A stretch of 28,811 nucleotides of DNA. Source: Candidatus Enterococcus ferrettii (GTDB lineage: Bacteria; Bacillota; Bacilli; Lactobacillales; Enterococcaceae). Under the pieces are notes generated by a model. That model was not told where the DNA came from and searched no databases. It saw only the letters and a list, made by a program, of their open reading frames with translations. The stretch lies in contig NZ_JAFREL010000071.1 of NCBI RefSeq assembly GCF_017377655.1, forward strand, positions 6,006 through 34,816. Direction: 5' to 3'. The position numbers were made by a program, and so were the translations under genes. Shown here piece by piece: positions 1 to 6,330 of the stretch. Numbering within the stretch: the first letter of the stretch is position 1; every line of letters begins with the position of its first letter.

Positions 1-73
1 TTATTAACTGTGTTAAACATTGAACTACTTCAAAAGGCTGCTCAGCGAGATAGCCTGCTACTTTTTCAAACAT
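1..73 (-). CDS. Partial small prophage ORF, runs off the left edge
   Basis: A reading frame starts with ATG at 73 and stays open to the window edge (24 codons visible, beginning MFEKVAGYLAEQ). AGGAG lies 8 bases upstream at a normal distance, which makes translation plausible. It follows the 39-codon gene at 89-208 on the same strand and continues the early-gene arm of the prophage. I do not recognise the product. The real length is unknown because the gene is cut by the window. Confidence 0.45.
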   Translation of the reverse strand, partial: MFEKVAGYLAEQPFEVVQCLTQLI

Positions 74-88
74 CTTTTTCAGCTCCTC

Positions 89-208
89 TTATCGCCGTTT
101 GATGCCTTTGATAACATTAGTAATGAATCTAATTAGAGTTTTTAGGAATTCGACTACCCCCAAAGCGAATATAACGTTCGTTAGTGATTTAAAGAAAAAC
201 TGAAACAC
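89..208 (-). CDS. Very small prophage protein, 39 aa
   Basis: A GTG start at 208 is preceded by AGGAGG with a 7-base spacer, and the frame ends at TAA 89-91. The 39-residue product starts MFQFFFKSLTNVIFALGVVE and ends in a basic tail (KGIKRR), so it looks like a short amphipathic or membrane-associated helix with a positive end. It lies in a row of small minus-strand genes downstream of the Rha-type regulator. I do not recognise the family. The strong ribosome site is the main reason to call it a gene. Confidence 0.55.
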   Translation of the reverse strand: MFQFFFKSLTNVIFALGVVEFLKTLIRFITNVIKGIKRR

Positions 209-225
209 TATATGCCCTCCTTAAG

Positions 226-396
226 CTAGTCGTTATCGATTGGCTTTTTTTCTCGTTTATACAGGTTTCCACCGCATTCACACACGAACATCAATAGTGC
301 TGTGATAACTCCAGCCCTAATATCTATCGCTGTTAATGCAACCATTCCTAAATTAGTTATCAAATTAAAAGCTGTTGATTTTTTGACTGGTAGCAT
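226..396 (-). CDS. Small prophage protein, 56 aa
   Basis: An ATG at 396 is preceded by a full AGGAGG site that overlaps the stop codon of the Rha-family gene (410-412), so the two are probably translationally coupled. The frame ends at TAG 226-228. The product has a mainly hydrophobic middle (residues about 9-38), then a CECGG motif at 39-43 and a charged tail. This suggests a membrane-associated peptide, and the two close cysteines could bind a metal. I do not recognise the family. Its operon position downstream of a phage regulator indicates a phage early or accessory gene. Confidence 0.6.
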   Translation of the reverse strand: MLPVKKSTAFNLITNLGMVALTAIDIRAGVITALLMFVCECGGNLYKREKKPIDND

Positions 397-409
397 TTCA
401 CCTGTCCTC

Positions 410-1120
410 CTATTCGTCTTCTAACAAGTCCATTTGATCAATAATGGTCATCGTGGCAGTTGAAGGCATCCAATTGTTAATGAACTTCACTACTTCATCA
501 AACTGCTTGGCTTTGATACGATTTCTTGCAGCTGCGCCAGTAATTCGCTTAATGCTGCTATTGAGGTCTTTAAACAGTTCTGTTTTTGCCTTAGAGTTCA
601 AATGCTGCTGAGTACAGATAATTCGTATCTTATTTCTTACCATTGTTGAAATTGTTCGATAGTCCGGCTCTGTAAGCAGCTGGTTATCTTTTAGATACTC
701 AACATCTGACTCGACTGCTTCTACACGATCAGCAACTTCTTCTTGAAACTCAAACATAAGCCTCAGTTTTTCTCTCGGTGAATCCGACAACTTCAATTGT
801 TGCTTTTTTATATGCTCTTCCATTTTGTTAAAGGATCGAATGTATTTTAATTTGAACTCATCTGCCTTACTTCCAGTAAAACCAAATGCTATAAATGAAA
901 ACCCATCTCGGTTCATGTAATACATTCTCTGACTTCGACTCCGAGAATCTTTGTATTCACCTTCAACAAACATATTTTGATAATGAGCGGAAATTTCCGC
1001 CGATTGAATTTTGTTATCAATTGCTTCGAGAACATCTTTGTGCTTTTTATCAAAAGCTTCTGCCACTTGTAAGCTAGTAGTTACTGCTTGTCTATCTCTT
1101 AATATGACTAAACTGGTCAT
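410..1120 (-). CDS. Rha-family phage regulatory protein with ORF6C domain
   Basis: The 236-residue protein has an N-terminal Rha-type DNA-binding region (about residues 10-105). A pattern typical of that family is a vegetative start followed by VAEAFDKKHKDVLEAI and a conserved MNRDGFSFIAFGFTG block. The C-terminal part (about 125-235) resembles the ORF6C domain found on phage antirepressors. Rha proteins are phage regulators, some of which interfere with development in certain hosts. Here it probably acts as an antirepressor or early regulator of the lytic arm. The start at 1120 has a GGGG-rich ribosome site 7 bases upstream. It is transcribed from the Cro-side promoter together with the two small genes before it. 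Confidence 0.85.
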   Translation of the reverse strand: MTSLVILRDRQAVTTSLQVAEAFDKKHKDVLEAIDNKIQSAEISAHYQNMFVEGEYKDSRSRSQRMYYMNRDGFSFIAFGFTGSKADEFKLKYIRSFNKMEEHIKKQQLKLSDSPREKLRLMFEFQEEVADRVEAVESDVEYLKDNQLLTEPDYRTISTMVRNKIRIICTQQHLNSKAKTELFKDLNSSIKRITGAAARNRIKAKQFDEVVKFINNWMPSTATMTIIDQMDLLEDE

Positions 1121-1145
1121 TTTAATTCCCCTTTCAAATTAATTG

Positions 1146-1445
1146 TTATCCACATTTTTTTAGAACTTCCTCAGGAGGTATCTTTTTTACAAGATATTTG
1201 TTAGCTTCTTTCCACCTGAGAAACCACAAAAAAGTAGGATAATGAATAAAAGTAGTAGAATGCCCTGGTTTTATTATTCCTTCTGCAAAATCTTGAATAT
1301 CCAACATTTCTTTGCAAAAGCCATCCAACGTTGATTTAGACATACCTTTGAATTTTTCTAGCAGCATTTTTTGTCGATACCAATCTTCAACATTCACTTC
1401 ATTTTCAGCTGCTTCAATTAATTCTTTTAAAGTTGGTTTCACCAT
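1146..1445 (-). CDS. Small phage protein, DUF771-like
   Basis: The 99-residue protein starts at ATG 1445, two bases after the stop of the Cro-like gene, with AAGGAG upstream. Its centre (KSTLDGFCKEML, then YPTFLWFLRWKEANKYL) resembles the small phage proteins grouped as DUF771, which sit next to Cro/Rha regulators in many lactic-acid-bacterial prophages and may contain an excisionase-like winged helix. That assignment is by recall of pattern and is tentative. It is probably transcribed from the early promoter at 1743-1771. Confidence 0.6.
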   Translation of the reverse strand: MVKPTLKELIEAAENEVNVEDWYRQKMLLEKFKGMSKSTLDGFCKEMLDIQDFAEGIIKPGHSTTFIHYPTFLWFLRWKEANKYLVKKIPPEEVLKKCG

Positions 1446-1447
1446 AA

Positions 1448-1699
1448 TTAAGCTCCTTTCTGTTCTTCATCGCCTAGTCGCGTTTCCGCGACAAAGTCTC
1501 CAAAAAAAATTTCTATTGCTTCTTGTGTAGTTAATGGAATTTCACTTACCATCATCTTGACTTCACTAACTGAAAAATCTCCACCATTCTTCATTCTGCG
1601 GTAGAATGTGCTTCTATCAATTCCAATTGAGTCTGCTACTGCATGTTGTGTAGTACCTCGTTCTACTATTAACCCTTTCAACTTCGATGTATTTATCAT
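1448..1699 (-). CDS. Cro-like HTH transcriptional regulator
   Basis: The 83-residue protein starts at ATG 1699 after AAGGAGG. Residues about 16-40 form a helix-turn-helix of the lambda Cro/XRE type (QHAVADSIGIDRSTFYRRM). It is the first gene of the minus-strand early arm, divergent from the CI-like repressor at 1861, the usual genetic switch layout. It should bind the palindromes in 1716-1818 and oppose the repressor. One of the operator-like palindromes (1477-1492) lies inside the 3' part of its own coding sequence. The C-terminal 40 residues are not recognisable beyond an acidic patch. Confidence 0.8.
   Translation of the reverse strand: MINTSKLKGLIVERGTTQHAVADSIGIDRSTFYRRMKNGGDFSVSEVKMMVSEIPLTTQEAIEIFFGDFVAETRLGDEEQKGA
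1477..1492. promoter_or_regulatory. Operator-like palindrome inside the Cro-like gene
   Basis: The 16-mer GTCGCGTTTCCGCGAC is a near-perfect inverted repeat and matches the 16-mer at 1716-1731 (GTCGCGTTATTGCGAC) at 13 of 16 positions with both half-sites identical in GTCGC/GCGAC. A second copy inside the first gene of an arm is compatible with repressor looping or a downstream roadblock site. Confidence 0.5.
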
Positions 1700-1715
1700 G
1701 GTCGGCCTCCTTCCT

Positions 1716-1731
1716 GTCGCGTTATTGCGAC
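1716..1731. promoter_or_regulatory. Phage operator downstream of the early promoter
   Basis: GTCGC, six bases, then GCGAC form a perfect five-base inverted repeat. The site lies just downstream of the minus-strand -10 hexamer (1743-1748), over the expected transcript start region, so a bound CI-like or Cro-like protein would block early transcription. Confidence 0.6.
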
Positions 1732-1742
1732 TTTGTATATTA

Positions 1743-1771
1743 AATATACCTCAGAGTTATTCATCCGTCAA
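1743..1771 (-). promoter_or_regulatory. Early (lytic-arm) promoter
   Basis: On the minus strand TTGACG (1766-1771) and TATATT (1743-1748) are separated by exactly 17 bases, upstream of the Cro-like gene. Both hexamers match the sigma-A consensus at 5 of 6 positions. Operator-like palindromes flank it on both sides. Confidence 0.75.
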
Positions 1772-1778
1772 ACAAAAA

Positions 1779-1794
1779 GTCGCATTTACGCCTA
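1779..1794. promoter_or_regulatory. Half-conserved phage operator
   Basis: GTCGCATTTACGCCTA keeps one perfect GTCGC half-site of the palindrome seen at 1716-1731 and 1477-1492, with a degenerate second half. It lies between the two divergent promoters, just upstream of the early -35 box. Confidence 0.45.
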
Positions 1795-1802
1795 ACTATT
1801 TT

Positions 1803-1818
1803 GTTGCATTTTTGCATC
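1803..1818. promoter_or_regulatory. Degenerate phage operator over the repressor -35 box
   Basis: GTTGCATTTTTGCATC has the spacing of the other operator-like sites with weaker half-sites (4 of 5 and 3 of 5 matches). It overlaps the -35 hexamer of the repressor promoter, a position suited to autoregulation or Cro repression. Confidence 0.35.
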
Positions 1819-1832
1819 ATTACTAGTATAAT
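1804..1832 (+). promoter_or_regulatory. Repressor (lysogenic-arm) promoter
   Basis: TTGCAT (1804-1809) and a consensus TATAAT (1827-1832) are separated by 17 bases, 28 bases upstream of the repressor start codon. It faces the early promoter at 1743-1771. Confidence 0.75.
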
Positions 1833-1860
1833 TTCCCTAAACACTTATGGAGGTAAAAAA

Positions 1861-2358
1861 ATGAATGTTGGTGAAAGAATTAAGCAACGCAGGAAAGAGC
1901 TCAACATAAGCGCTGATGATATCGCAAAGAAACTTGGGATATCCAGATCAACCGTCTTCAGATACGAAAAAGGTGATATTGAAAAAGTTCCGCTTGATAT
2001 TATTGAAAAGATTTCTATACCATTAAGGACTACACCGTCTTACTTAATGGGTTGGTCAGATGCTCCTGATTCCAATACAGGTTCATTAGCCAAAGATATG
2101 TCAACTATATTTGGAATGCTTAATCATCAAAATCAACAAAATGTTTATGAATATGCTGTTGAGAAGTTAAATGTGCAAACCGAAAAGAGAAAAACTAAAG
2201 TGACTTCTTTCAATAAAAATATTAAGAATCCTATTATTACCTTCGCTGCACACTCTGAAAATTCTGATAAAGTCTATACTGACGAGGAAAAGAATAAACT
2301 ATTTAATGATTTAGAAGAAGTAGCTAGAAAACACGATATAGAACTTTTTGATGATTAG
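1861..2358 (+). CDS. CI-like phage repressor, HTH XRE family
   Basis: The start is placed at ATG 1861 because GGAGG lies 7 bases upstream and the promoter is at 1804-1832; an in-frame start at 1801 would lie upstream of the promoter. The 165-residue protein has an N-terminal XRE helix-turn-helix (residues about 6-40, with ADDIAKKLGISRSTVFRYEKG). The rest has no LexA-type (S24) peptidase domain, so it is unlikely to cleave itself through RecA. The next gene encodes an ImmA-type protease, which suggests the repressor is removed by a partner protease as in ICEBs1-like elements. It should maintain lysogeny by binding the palindromes upstream. Confidence 0.85.
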   Translation: MNVGERIKQRRKELNISADDIAKKLGISRSTVFRYEKGDIEKVPLDIIEKISIPLRTTPSYLMGWSDAPDSNTGSLAKDMSTIFGMLNHQNQQNVYEYAVEKLNVQTEKRKTKVTSFNKNIKNPIITFAAHSENSDKVYTDEEKNKLFNDLEEVARKHDIELFDD

Positions 2359-2423
2359 TGGACTTTAACAACTTGATAATAACTATAGGCAATTGTAAAT
2401 CAGATTGATTTGGAGAAGGTAAT

Positions 2424-2888
2424 ATGAATGATTATGAGGATTTATTAGATGATGTTTACAAGGAGGTCCCTGTATTAGAAATGGATTTATCCGAACATGA
2501 GGATAAAGCTTTCTATTACAGAAATGCTATATTTATTGACCGTAACCTCCCTGCAATAAAAAAGAGAGAACATCTATATGAAGAATATGCACACTTTCTT
2601 TATACGGTTGGAGATATCTCGAACCAAGATAGAACGGACAACAGAAAACAAGAAACTTTGGCAAGAAATAGAGCCATGTCAATGTCTATCAACTTGGAGA
2701 GCATCATTGACAGCTATAATCAGGGATTAAGAGAATATTGGGAAGTAGCGGAATATTTAGGCTTCTCAGTCGCTTATGTCTACAAATCAGTCCAAGAAAT
2801 AAAGAAAATATATGGCTTGATAATTGAATACAAAAATTATGTTTTGAAATTCGTAAATGATTACACAATAAGCGTCGATAAAAAATGA
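2424..2888 (+). CDS. ImmA/IrrE-family metallopeptidase
   Basis: The 154-residue protein follows the repressor by 65 bases and starts at ATG 2424 with GGAGAAGG upstream. Residues 53-57 are EEYAH, in the place of the zinc-binding HExxH helix. The first histidine is replaced by glutamate, a variant (EExxH) I recall from many phage members of this family, so activity is not excluded. Family members cleave the linked XRE repressor and so induce the element. The C-terminal half (about 85-154) contains the conserved region with a helix-turn-helix-like EVAEYLGFSVAYVYKSV stretch. Partner of the repressor at 1861-2358. Confidence 0.8.
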   Translation: MNDYEDLLDDVYKEVPVLEMDLSEHEDKAFYYRNAIFIDRNLPAIKKREHLYEEYAHFLYTVGDISNQDRTDNRKQETLARNRAMSMSINLESIIDSYNQGLREYWEVAEYLGFSVAYVYKSVQEIKKIYGLIIEYKNYVLKFVNDYTISVDKK

Positions 2889-2958
2889 ACGCGTCCCCTC
2901 CCGCCAAGAAGTAAGATGCGTTCAAAAATCCCCTGCAAGGTACAGGTTATTTGCTGTG

Positions 2959-2980
2959 CCTATTATATCAATAATAGGAG
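2959..2980 (+). promoter_or_regulatory. Hairpin overlapping the integrase ribosome site
   Basis: A perfect 8-base inverted repeat (CCTATTAT, 4-base loop, ATAATAGG; 2959-2978) includes the first three bases of the AGGAG site at 2976-2980. If formed in the mRNA it could partly hide the integrase ribosome site. Confidence 0.4.
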
Positions 2981-2989
2981 TTGAAGACA

Positions 2990-4135
2990 ATGTGGAACGA
3001 ACCTACTAAAGACGGAAAATTTAAATTTATTGAGCGATACAAGGATCCATATACTGAAAAGATCAAAAGAAAGTCAACTATTATGAGTAGTGATTCAGCA
3101 CAGGCTTGGAAGAAAGCCCAAAAGATATTAGATAAGAAAATAAGCGAGGCTCTTAATGAGCGTCCCAATACAAGGACCTCATTTCATAAGGTGTATAAAG
3201 AGTGGTATAAAATTCACGAAAAGACTCTTCGTCCATCTTCAAAATCGAGCTACCAATCTGTTAGCAAACTCATTCTTGACTATATTGATGAAGAGGTCAT
3301 CATTTCGAACATCGATGCACACTACTTACAAACATTTCTCAGTAGTTTGGAGTATTCTCACCAATATTGTCTTCATTTGAAATCACTACTTAATCTAATG
3401 TTCCAATATGCTTTAAAAATGAACTATATTACTCAGAACCCTTTGCTTAATGTTACCATACACAGAAAGCCTAAAACATTGGAAGAAATCAATAAAATTA
3501 ATCAAAAGTATTTAGAACGAAAAGAAGCCGAACTATTAATTAAAGAGCTATATCGGAGGCCATCATCATACAGAACCGGAAGATTATCAGAATTTCTATT
3601 CCTGACTGGAGCAAGAATAGGTGAAGCCGTCATCCTAACAGAAAACGATTTTGACTTTGAGAATAAAACAGTGCACATAAGCGGGACTATAGATTATACC
3701 AACGGATACAAGAAAGCAAGGAAGGGGCCACCCAAAACTACAAAATCAAATAGGATTATTGACTTGACTGATCGCACTATACTGTTAGTAAAAAAATCAA
3801 TCGAAGAGAACAAATTGAATCAACTCAGCAAAGAGAATTACCCTAAAACCGACTATATTTTCACATCTAAAAATGGTGTCCCGATGCAAGTAAATTCATT
3901 CAATTTGACACTTAAGCGAGCAGGCAAACGTGTCCATCTGGATAATAAGGATTTATCATCACATATTTTTAGACATACACACGTTTCACTACTTGCTGAA
4001 AAGAACATTCCTTTAAAGGCGATAATGGATCGGGTTGGTCATGAGGACGCAGATACGACAAATAGAATATACACTCATGTCACTAGTAAAATGAAGACTA
4101 GTATTGTTATTCAATTGGAGGAGAGCGGATTGTAA
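2990..4135 (+). CDS. Phage tyrosine integrase
   Basis: The start ATG at 2990 has AGGAG nine bases upstream; an in-frame TTG at 2981 touches the ribosome site and is unlikely. The 381-residue protein has an N-terminal arm-binding region (about 1-55), a core-binding SAM-like domain (about 60-150) and a C-terminal catalytic domain. The expected active-site residues are present: Arg209 (GARIGEA), a Lys in the KTTKSNR turn (249 or 252), His325 and Arg328 (HIFRH), His351 (GHED) and the nucleophile Tyr361 (RIYTH). It should carry out site-specific integration and, with an excisionase, excision. The gene ends 95 bases from the end of hup, which places the attachment site there. Confidence 0.92.
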   Translation: MWNEPTKDGKFKFIERYKDPYTEKIKRKSTIMSSDSAQAWKKAQKILDKKISEALNERPNTRTSFHKVYKEWYKIHEKTLRPSSKSSYQSVSKLILDYIDEEVIISNIDAHYLQTFLSSLEYSHQYCLHLKSLLNLMFQYALKMNYITQNPLLNVTIHRKPKTLEEINKINQKYLERKEAELLIKELYRRPSSYRTGRLSEFLFLTGARIGEAVILTENDFDFENKTVHISGTIDYTNGYKKARKGPPKTTKSNRIIDLTDRTILLVKKSIEENKLNQLSKENYPKTDYIFTSKNGVPMQVNSFNLTLKRAGKRVHLDNKDLSSHIFRHTHVSLLAEKNIPLKAIMDRVGHEDADTTNRIYTHVTSKMKTSIVIQLEESGL

Positions 4136-4143
4136 GAAATAAA

Positions 4144-4165
4144 TTCTGCCCCTTTTCTGCCCCTT
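4144..4165 (+). repeat. Tandem 11-bp repeat, candidate integrase arm or att sites
   Basis: Two adjacent perfect copies of TTCTGCCCCTT (4144-4154 and 4155-4165) lie 8 bases after the integrase stop codon. Short direct repeats beside the integrase gene, near the junction with host DNA, are typical of arm-type binding sites for integrases with an N-terminal arm-binding domain. Confidence 0.45.
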
Positions 4166-4184
4166 TACTTCCAGTATTGCAAAC

Positions 4185-4220
4185 AAAAACCGTTAGAGTC
4201 CTAGAGCCCTAACGGTTTTT
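4185..4220. terminator. Bidirectional terminator between integrase and hup
   Basis: A 12-base stem (AAAAACCGTTAG with CTAACGGTTTTT) encloses a 12-base loop, with runs of A and T on both sides, so it can work on either strand. It lies 10 bases beyond the hup stop codon and 50 beyond the integrase stop. Confidence 0.85.
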
Positions 4221-4229
4221 TAACTGTCA

Positions 4230-4505
4230 TTATTTGACAGCATCTTTTAATGCTTTACCTGGTTTGAACGCAGGTACTTTGCTTGCTGGGATTTCGATTT
4301 CTTCTCCAGTTTGTGGGTTACGTCCTTTACGAGCCGCACGTTCACGAACTTCAAAGTTACCAAAACCGATCAATTGAACTTTTTCGCCTTCTGCTAATGC
4401 GTCTTGGATTGTTGCAAAGACTGCGTCAACAGCTGCGGTTGCGTCTTTTTTAGTTAAATCAGTAGCAGTTGCAACTTTTTCGATCAATTCCGCTTTGTTT
4501 GCCAT
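4230..4505 (-). CDS. hup: DNA-binding protein HU
   Basis: The 91-residue protein starts [12 protein letters not shown] at ATG 4505, with AGGAGG 11 bases upstream; a longer frame from a GTG at 4517 sits on the ribosome site and is rejected. The family signature is complete: the [18 protein letters not shown] arm region (about residues 46-63) with the proline-tipped beta arm, and the [14 protein letters not shown]-terminal helix. HU bends and compacts the nucleoid as a homodimer and can assist site-specific recombination, which fits the adjacent phage insertion. The gene is monocistronic with a terminator at 4185-4220. Confidence 0.97.
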   Translation of the reverse strand: MANKAELIEKVATATDLTKKDATAAVDAVFATIQDALAEGEKVQLIGFGNFEVRERAARKGRNPQTGEEIEIPASKVPAFKPGKALKDAVK

Positions 4506-4736
4506 GAATGAATTCACCTCCTGAGAAATGAGTCTGATGTTTATACATCATTAATCTAACAGCTGAGTGGTCCAGCTATTAGTGTTGAAATATTGATTTG
4601 GTCAATATTCTTTTATAACGATAGCATATGAACCTTGTGATAGCAAGGTTTTTAGCAATTTATGACACAAAATTCATTCTTTTATAGTCGAAAAAGAAAA
4701 ATAATTGTCAGGTCAAAAAAAGTATGGTAAAATGTC
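4506..4736 (-). other. hup upstream region with three inverted repeats
   Basis: No gene is visible. Three inverted repeats occur: 4561-4577 (AGCTG/CAGCT, 7-base loop), 4589-4609 (AATATTGA/TCAATATT, 5-base loop) and 4631-4650 (AACCTTG/CAAGGTT, 6-base loop). A possible minus-strand promoter has TTGCTA within the third repeat, a 17-base spacer and TATCGT with an extended TGC; it is weak. The repeats may be operators or part of a structured leader of hup. No clear terminator for der with a T-tract is seen. Confidence 0.35.
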
Positions 4737-6047
4737 CTACTTTCGGCGACGCGGCAAGATTTTGATCGGTGTTCCTTCAAAACCAAATGCTTTACGAACC
4801 TGATTTTCTAAAAAACGAGCATAAGAGAAATGCATTAACTCTTCTTCATTAACAAAAACTACAAAAGTTGGTGGCTTAACCGCTACTTGTGTAGCATAGA
4901 AAATTTTCAATCGTTTCCCTTTATCCGTTGGTGTTGGGTTAATCGCTACTGCATCCATGATGATGTCGTTTAGAACTGCTGATGGAACTCGTAGATTTTG
5001 ATTCATGCTGACATCTTCAATCATTTCCGGCAACTTATTCAAGCGCTGCTTAGTAGCAGCTGACACAAAGATGATTGGTGCATAATCCAAATAAGCAAAT
5101 TCTTCGCGAATCTCTTCTTCGAATTTCTTCATGGTGTGAGTATCTTTTTCGACTAGATCCCATTTATTTACCACGATGATGATGCCGCGACCTGCTTCAT
5201 GGGCATAGCCGGCAATTCGCTTATCCTGCTCACGAATTCCTTCTTCACCATTTAAAATCACTAAAACGACATCTGAACGGTCAATTGCACGCATTGCACG
5301 CATAACACTGTATTTCTCAGTATTTTCATATACTTTGCCCCGTTTACGCATACCAGCTGTATCTATCATGGTAAATTCTTGACCGGAGTCCCCAACAAAG
5401 TGGGTATCAATCGCATCACGAGTGGTCCCTTCAATATCAGAAACAATTACTCTGTCTTCACCTAAAATAGCGTTAATTAATGACGATTTACCTACATTTG
5501 GACGACCAATTAAACTGAATTTGATGCTCTCATCGTCTTCCTCTTCGACATCATCTGGGAAATGCTTCACTGCTTCATCTAAGACATCCCCTAGGCCTAA
5601 GCCATGACTTCCCGAAACTGGGAAAGGTTCTCCTAATCCTAGCGAATAGAATTCATAAATTTCACTGCGCATCTCAGGGTTGTCTACTTTGTTGACAGCT
5701 AAAATGATTGGCTTTTTACTTCGATATAGAATTTTTGCTACGGATTCATCGGCATCAGTTACACCTTCACGACCGCTGGTAATAAAAATGATGACATCCG
5801 CTTCATCAATCGCAATTTGCGCTTGATGTTTGATCTGTTCCATAAATGGTTCATCGATCATATCGATCCCACCAGTATCAATGATGGAAAATTCATGACT
5901 TAACCATTCACCTTTTGCGTAAATACGGTCACGAGTTACGCCTGGTGTATCTTCAACGATTGAAATCCGCTCTCCAGCGATTCGATTAAAAATCGTTGAT
6001 TTACCGACATTGGGACGACCAACAATAGCAATAGTTGGATTTGACAT
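4737..6047 (-). CDS. der: Ribosome biogenesis GTPase Der
   Basis: The 436-residue protein has two tandem GTPase domains, the hallmark of Der (EngA). Domain 1 shows GRPNVGKS (10-17), DTGG (57-60) and NKVD (119-122). Domain 2 shows GRPNVGKS (181-188), DTAG (229-232) and NKWD (294-297). A C-terminal KH-like domain (about 351-436) ends in a basic tail. Der is an essential factor for maturation of the 50S subunit. The start at 6047 has AAGGAG upstream. It lies between rpsA and hup as in Bacillus relatives. No reliable promoter is visible in the 283 bases upstream, so some transcription may come from rpsA read-through. Confidence 0.97.
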   Translation of the reverse strand: MSNPTIAIVGRPNVGKSTIFNRIAGERISIVEDTPGVTRDRIYAKGEWLSHEFSIIDTGGIDMIDEPFMEQIKHQAQIAIDEADVIIFITSGREGVTDADESVAKILYRSKKPIILAVNKVDNPEMRSEIYEFYSLGLGEPFPVSGSHGLGLGDVLDEAVKHFPDDVEEEDDESIKFSLIGRPNVGKSSLINAILGEDRVIVSDIEGTTRDAIDTHFVGDSGQEFTMIDTAGMRKRGKVYENTEKYSVMRAMRAIDRSDVVLVILNGEEGIREQDKRIAGYAHEAGRGIIIVVNKWDLVEKDTHTMKKFEEEIREEFAYLDYAPIIFVSAATKQRLNKLPEMIEDVSMNQNLRVPSAVLNDIIMDAVAINPTPTDKGKRLKIFYATQVAVKPPTFVVFVNEEELMHFSYARFLENQVRKAFGFEGTPIKILPRRRK

Positions 6048-6238
6048 GGTTGTACTCCTTATTTATAGTTTATTGTGAAATTTTTTCACTTGAATGCCAT
6101 TTCGCTTATTTGCGATACTCACTTGTTTAAATGGAAATTCTATCAAATTCACTTTACTCTTGTGCGTATACCTATTCTACTAACTAATTCAACTATCTAG
6201 CGAAGTAGAACTGGCAATTCTCCTTAGTTTAACGAAAG

Positions 6239-6266
6239 AACTCCCCTCTTGCAAGAGAAGGGAGTT
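6239..6266. repeat. Hairpin downstream of the rpsA terminator
   Basis: AACTCCC and GGGAGTT form a 7-base stem around an inner palindrome CTCTTGCAAGAG. It follows the clear rpsA terminator by 33 bases and has only weak T-tracts, so it may be a second, back-up terminator. The rest of 6048-6330 holds no gene. Confidence 0.5.
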
Positions 6267-6298
6267 TAAATTTCGATGAATTTAGGCTTTTTTCAAAC

Positions 6299-6324
6299 AA
6301 AAAGACGCACAATTTGTACGTCTT
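6299..6324 (-). terminator. rpsA terminator
   Basis: On the minus strand AAGACG pairs with CGTCTT, with an inner 3-base stem beyond one mismatch, and is followed by TTTTTG. It begins 7 bases after the rpsA stop. Confidence 0.8.
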
Positions 6325-6330
6325 CCTTTA

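Noticed and set aside
2424..2888. ImmA protein as inactive because HExxH is changed to EExxH
   Set aside because: Many phage members of this family appear to carry the same variant, so loss of activity cannot be inferred.
4506..4517. Four-residue N-terminal extension of HU
   Set aside because: The GTG at 4517 is part of the ribosome site; the standard MANKAEL start at 4505 is clear.
6055..6090. Promoter-like GTGAAA-17-TATAAA just before der
   Set aside because: The transcript would begin on the der ribosome site, so it cannot drive der translation.
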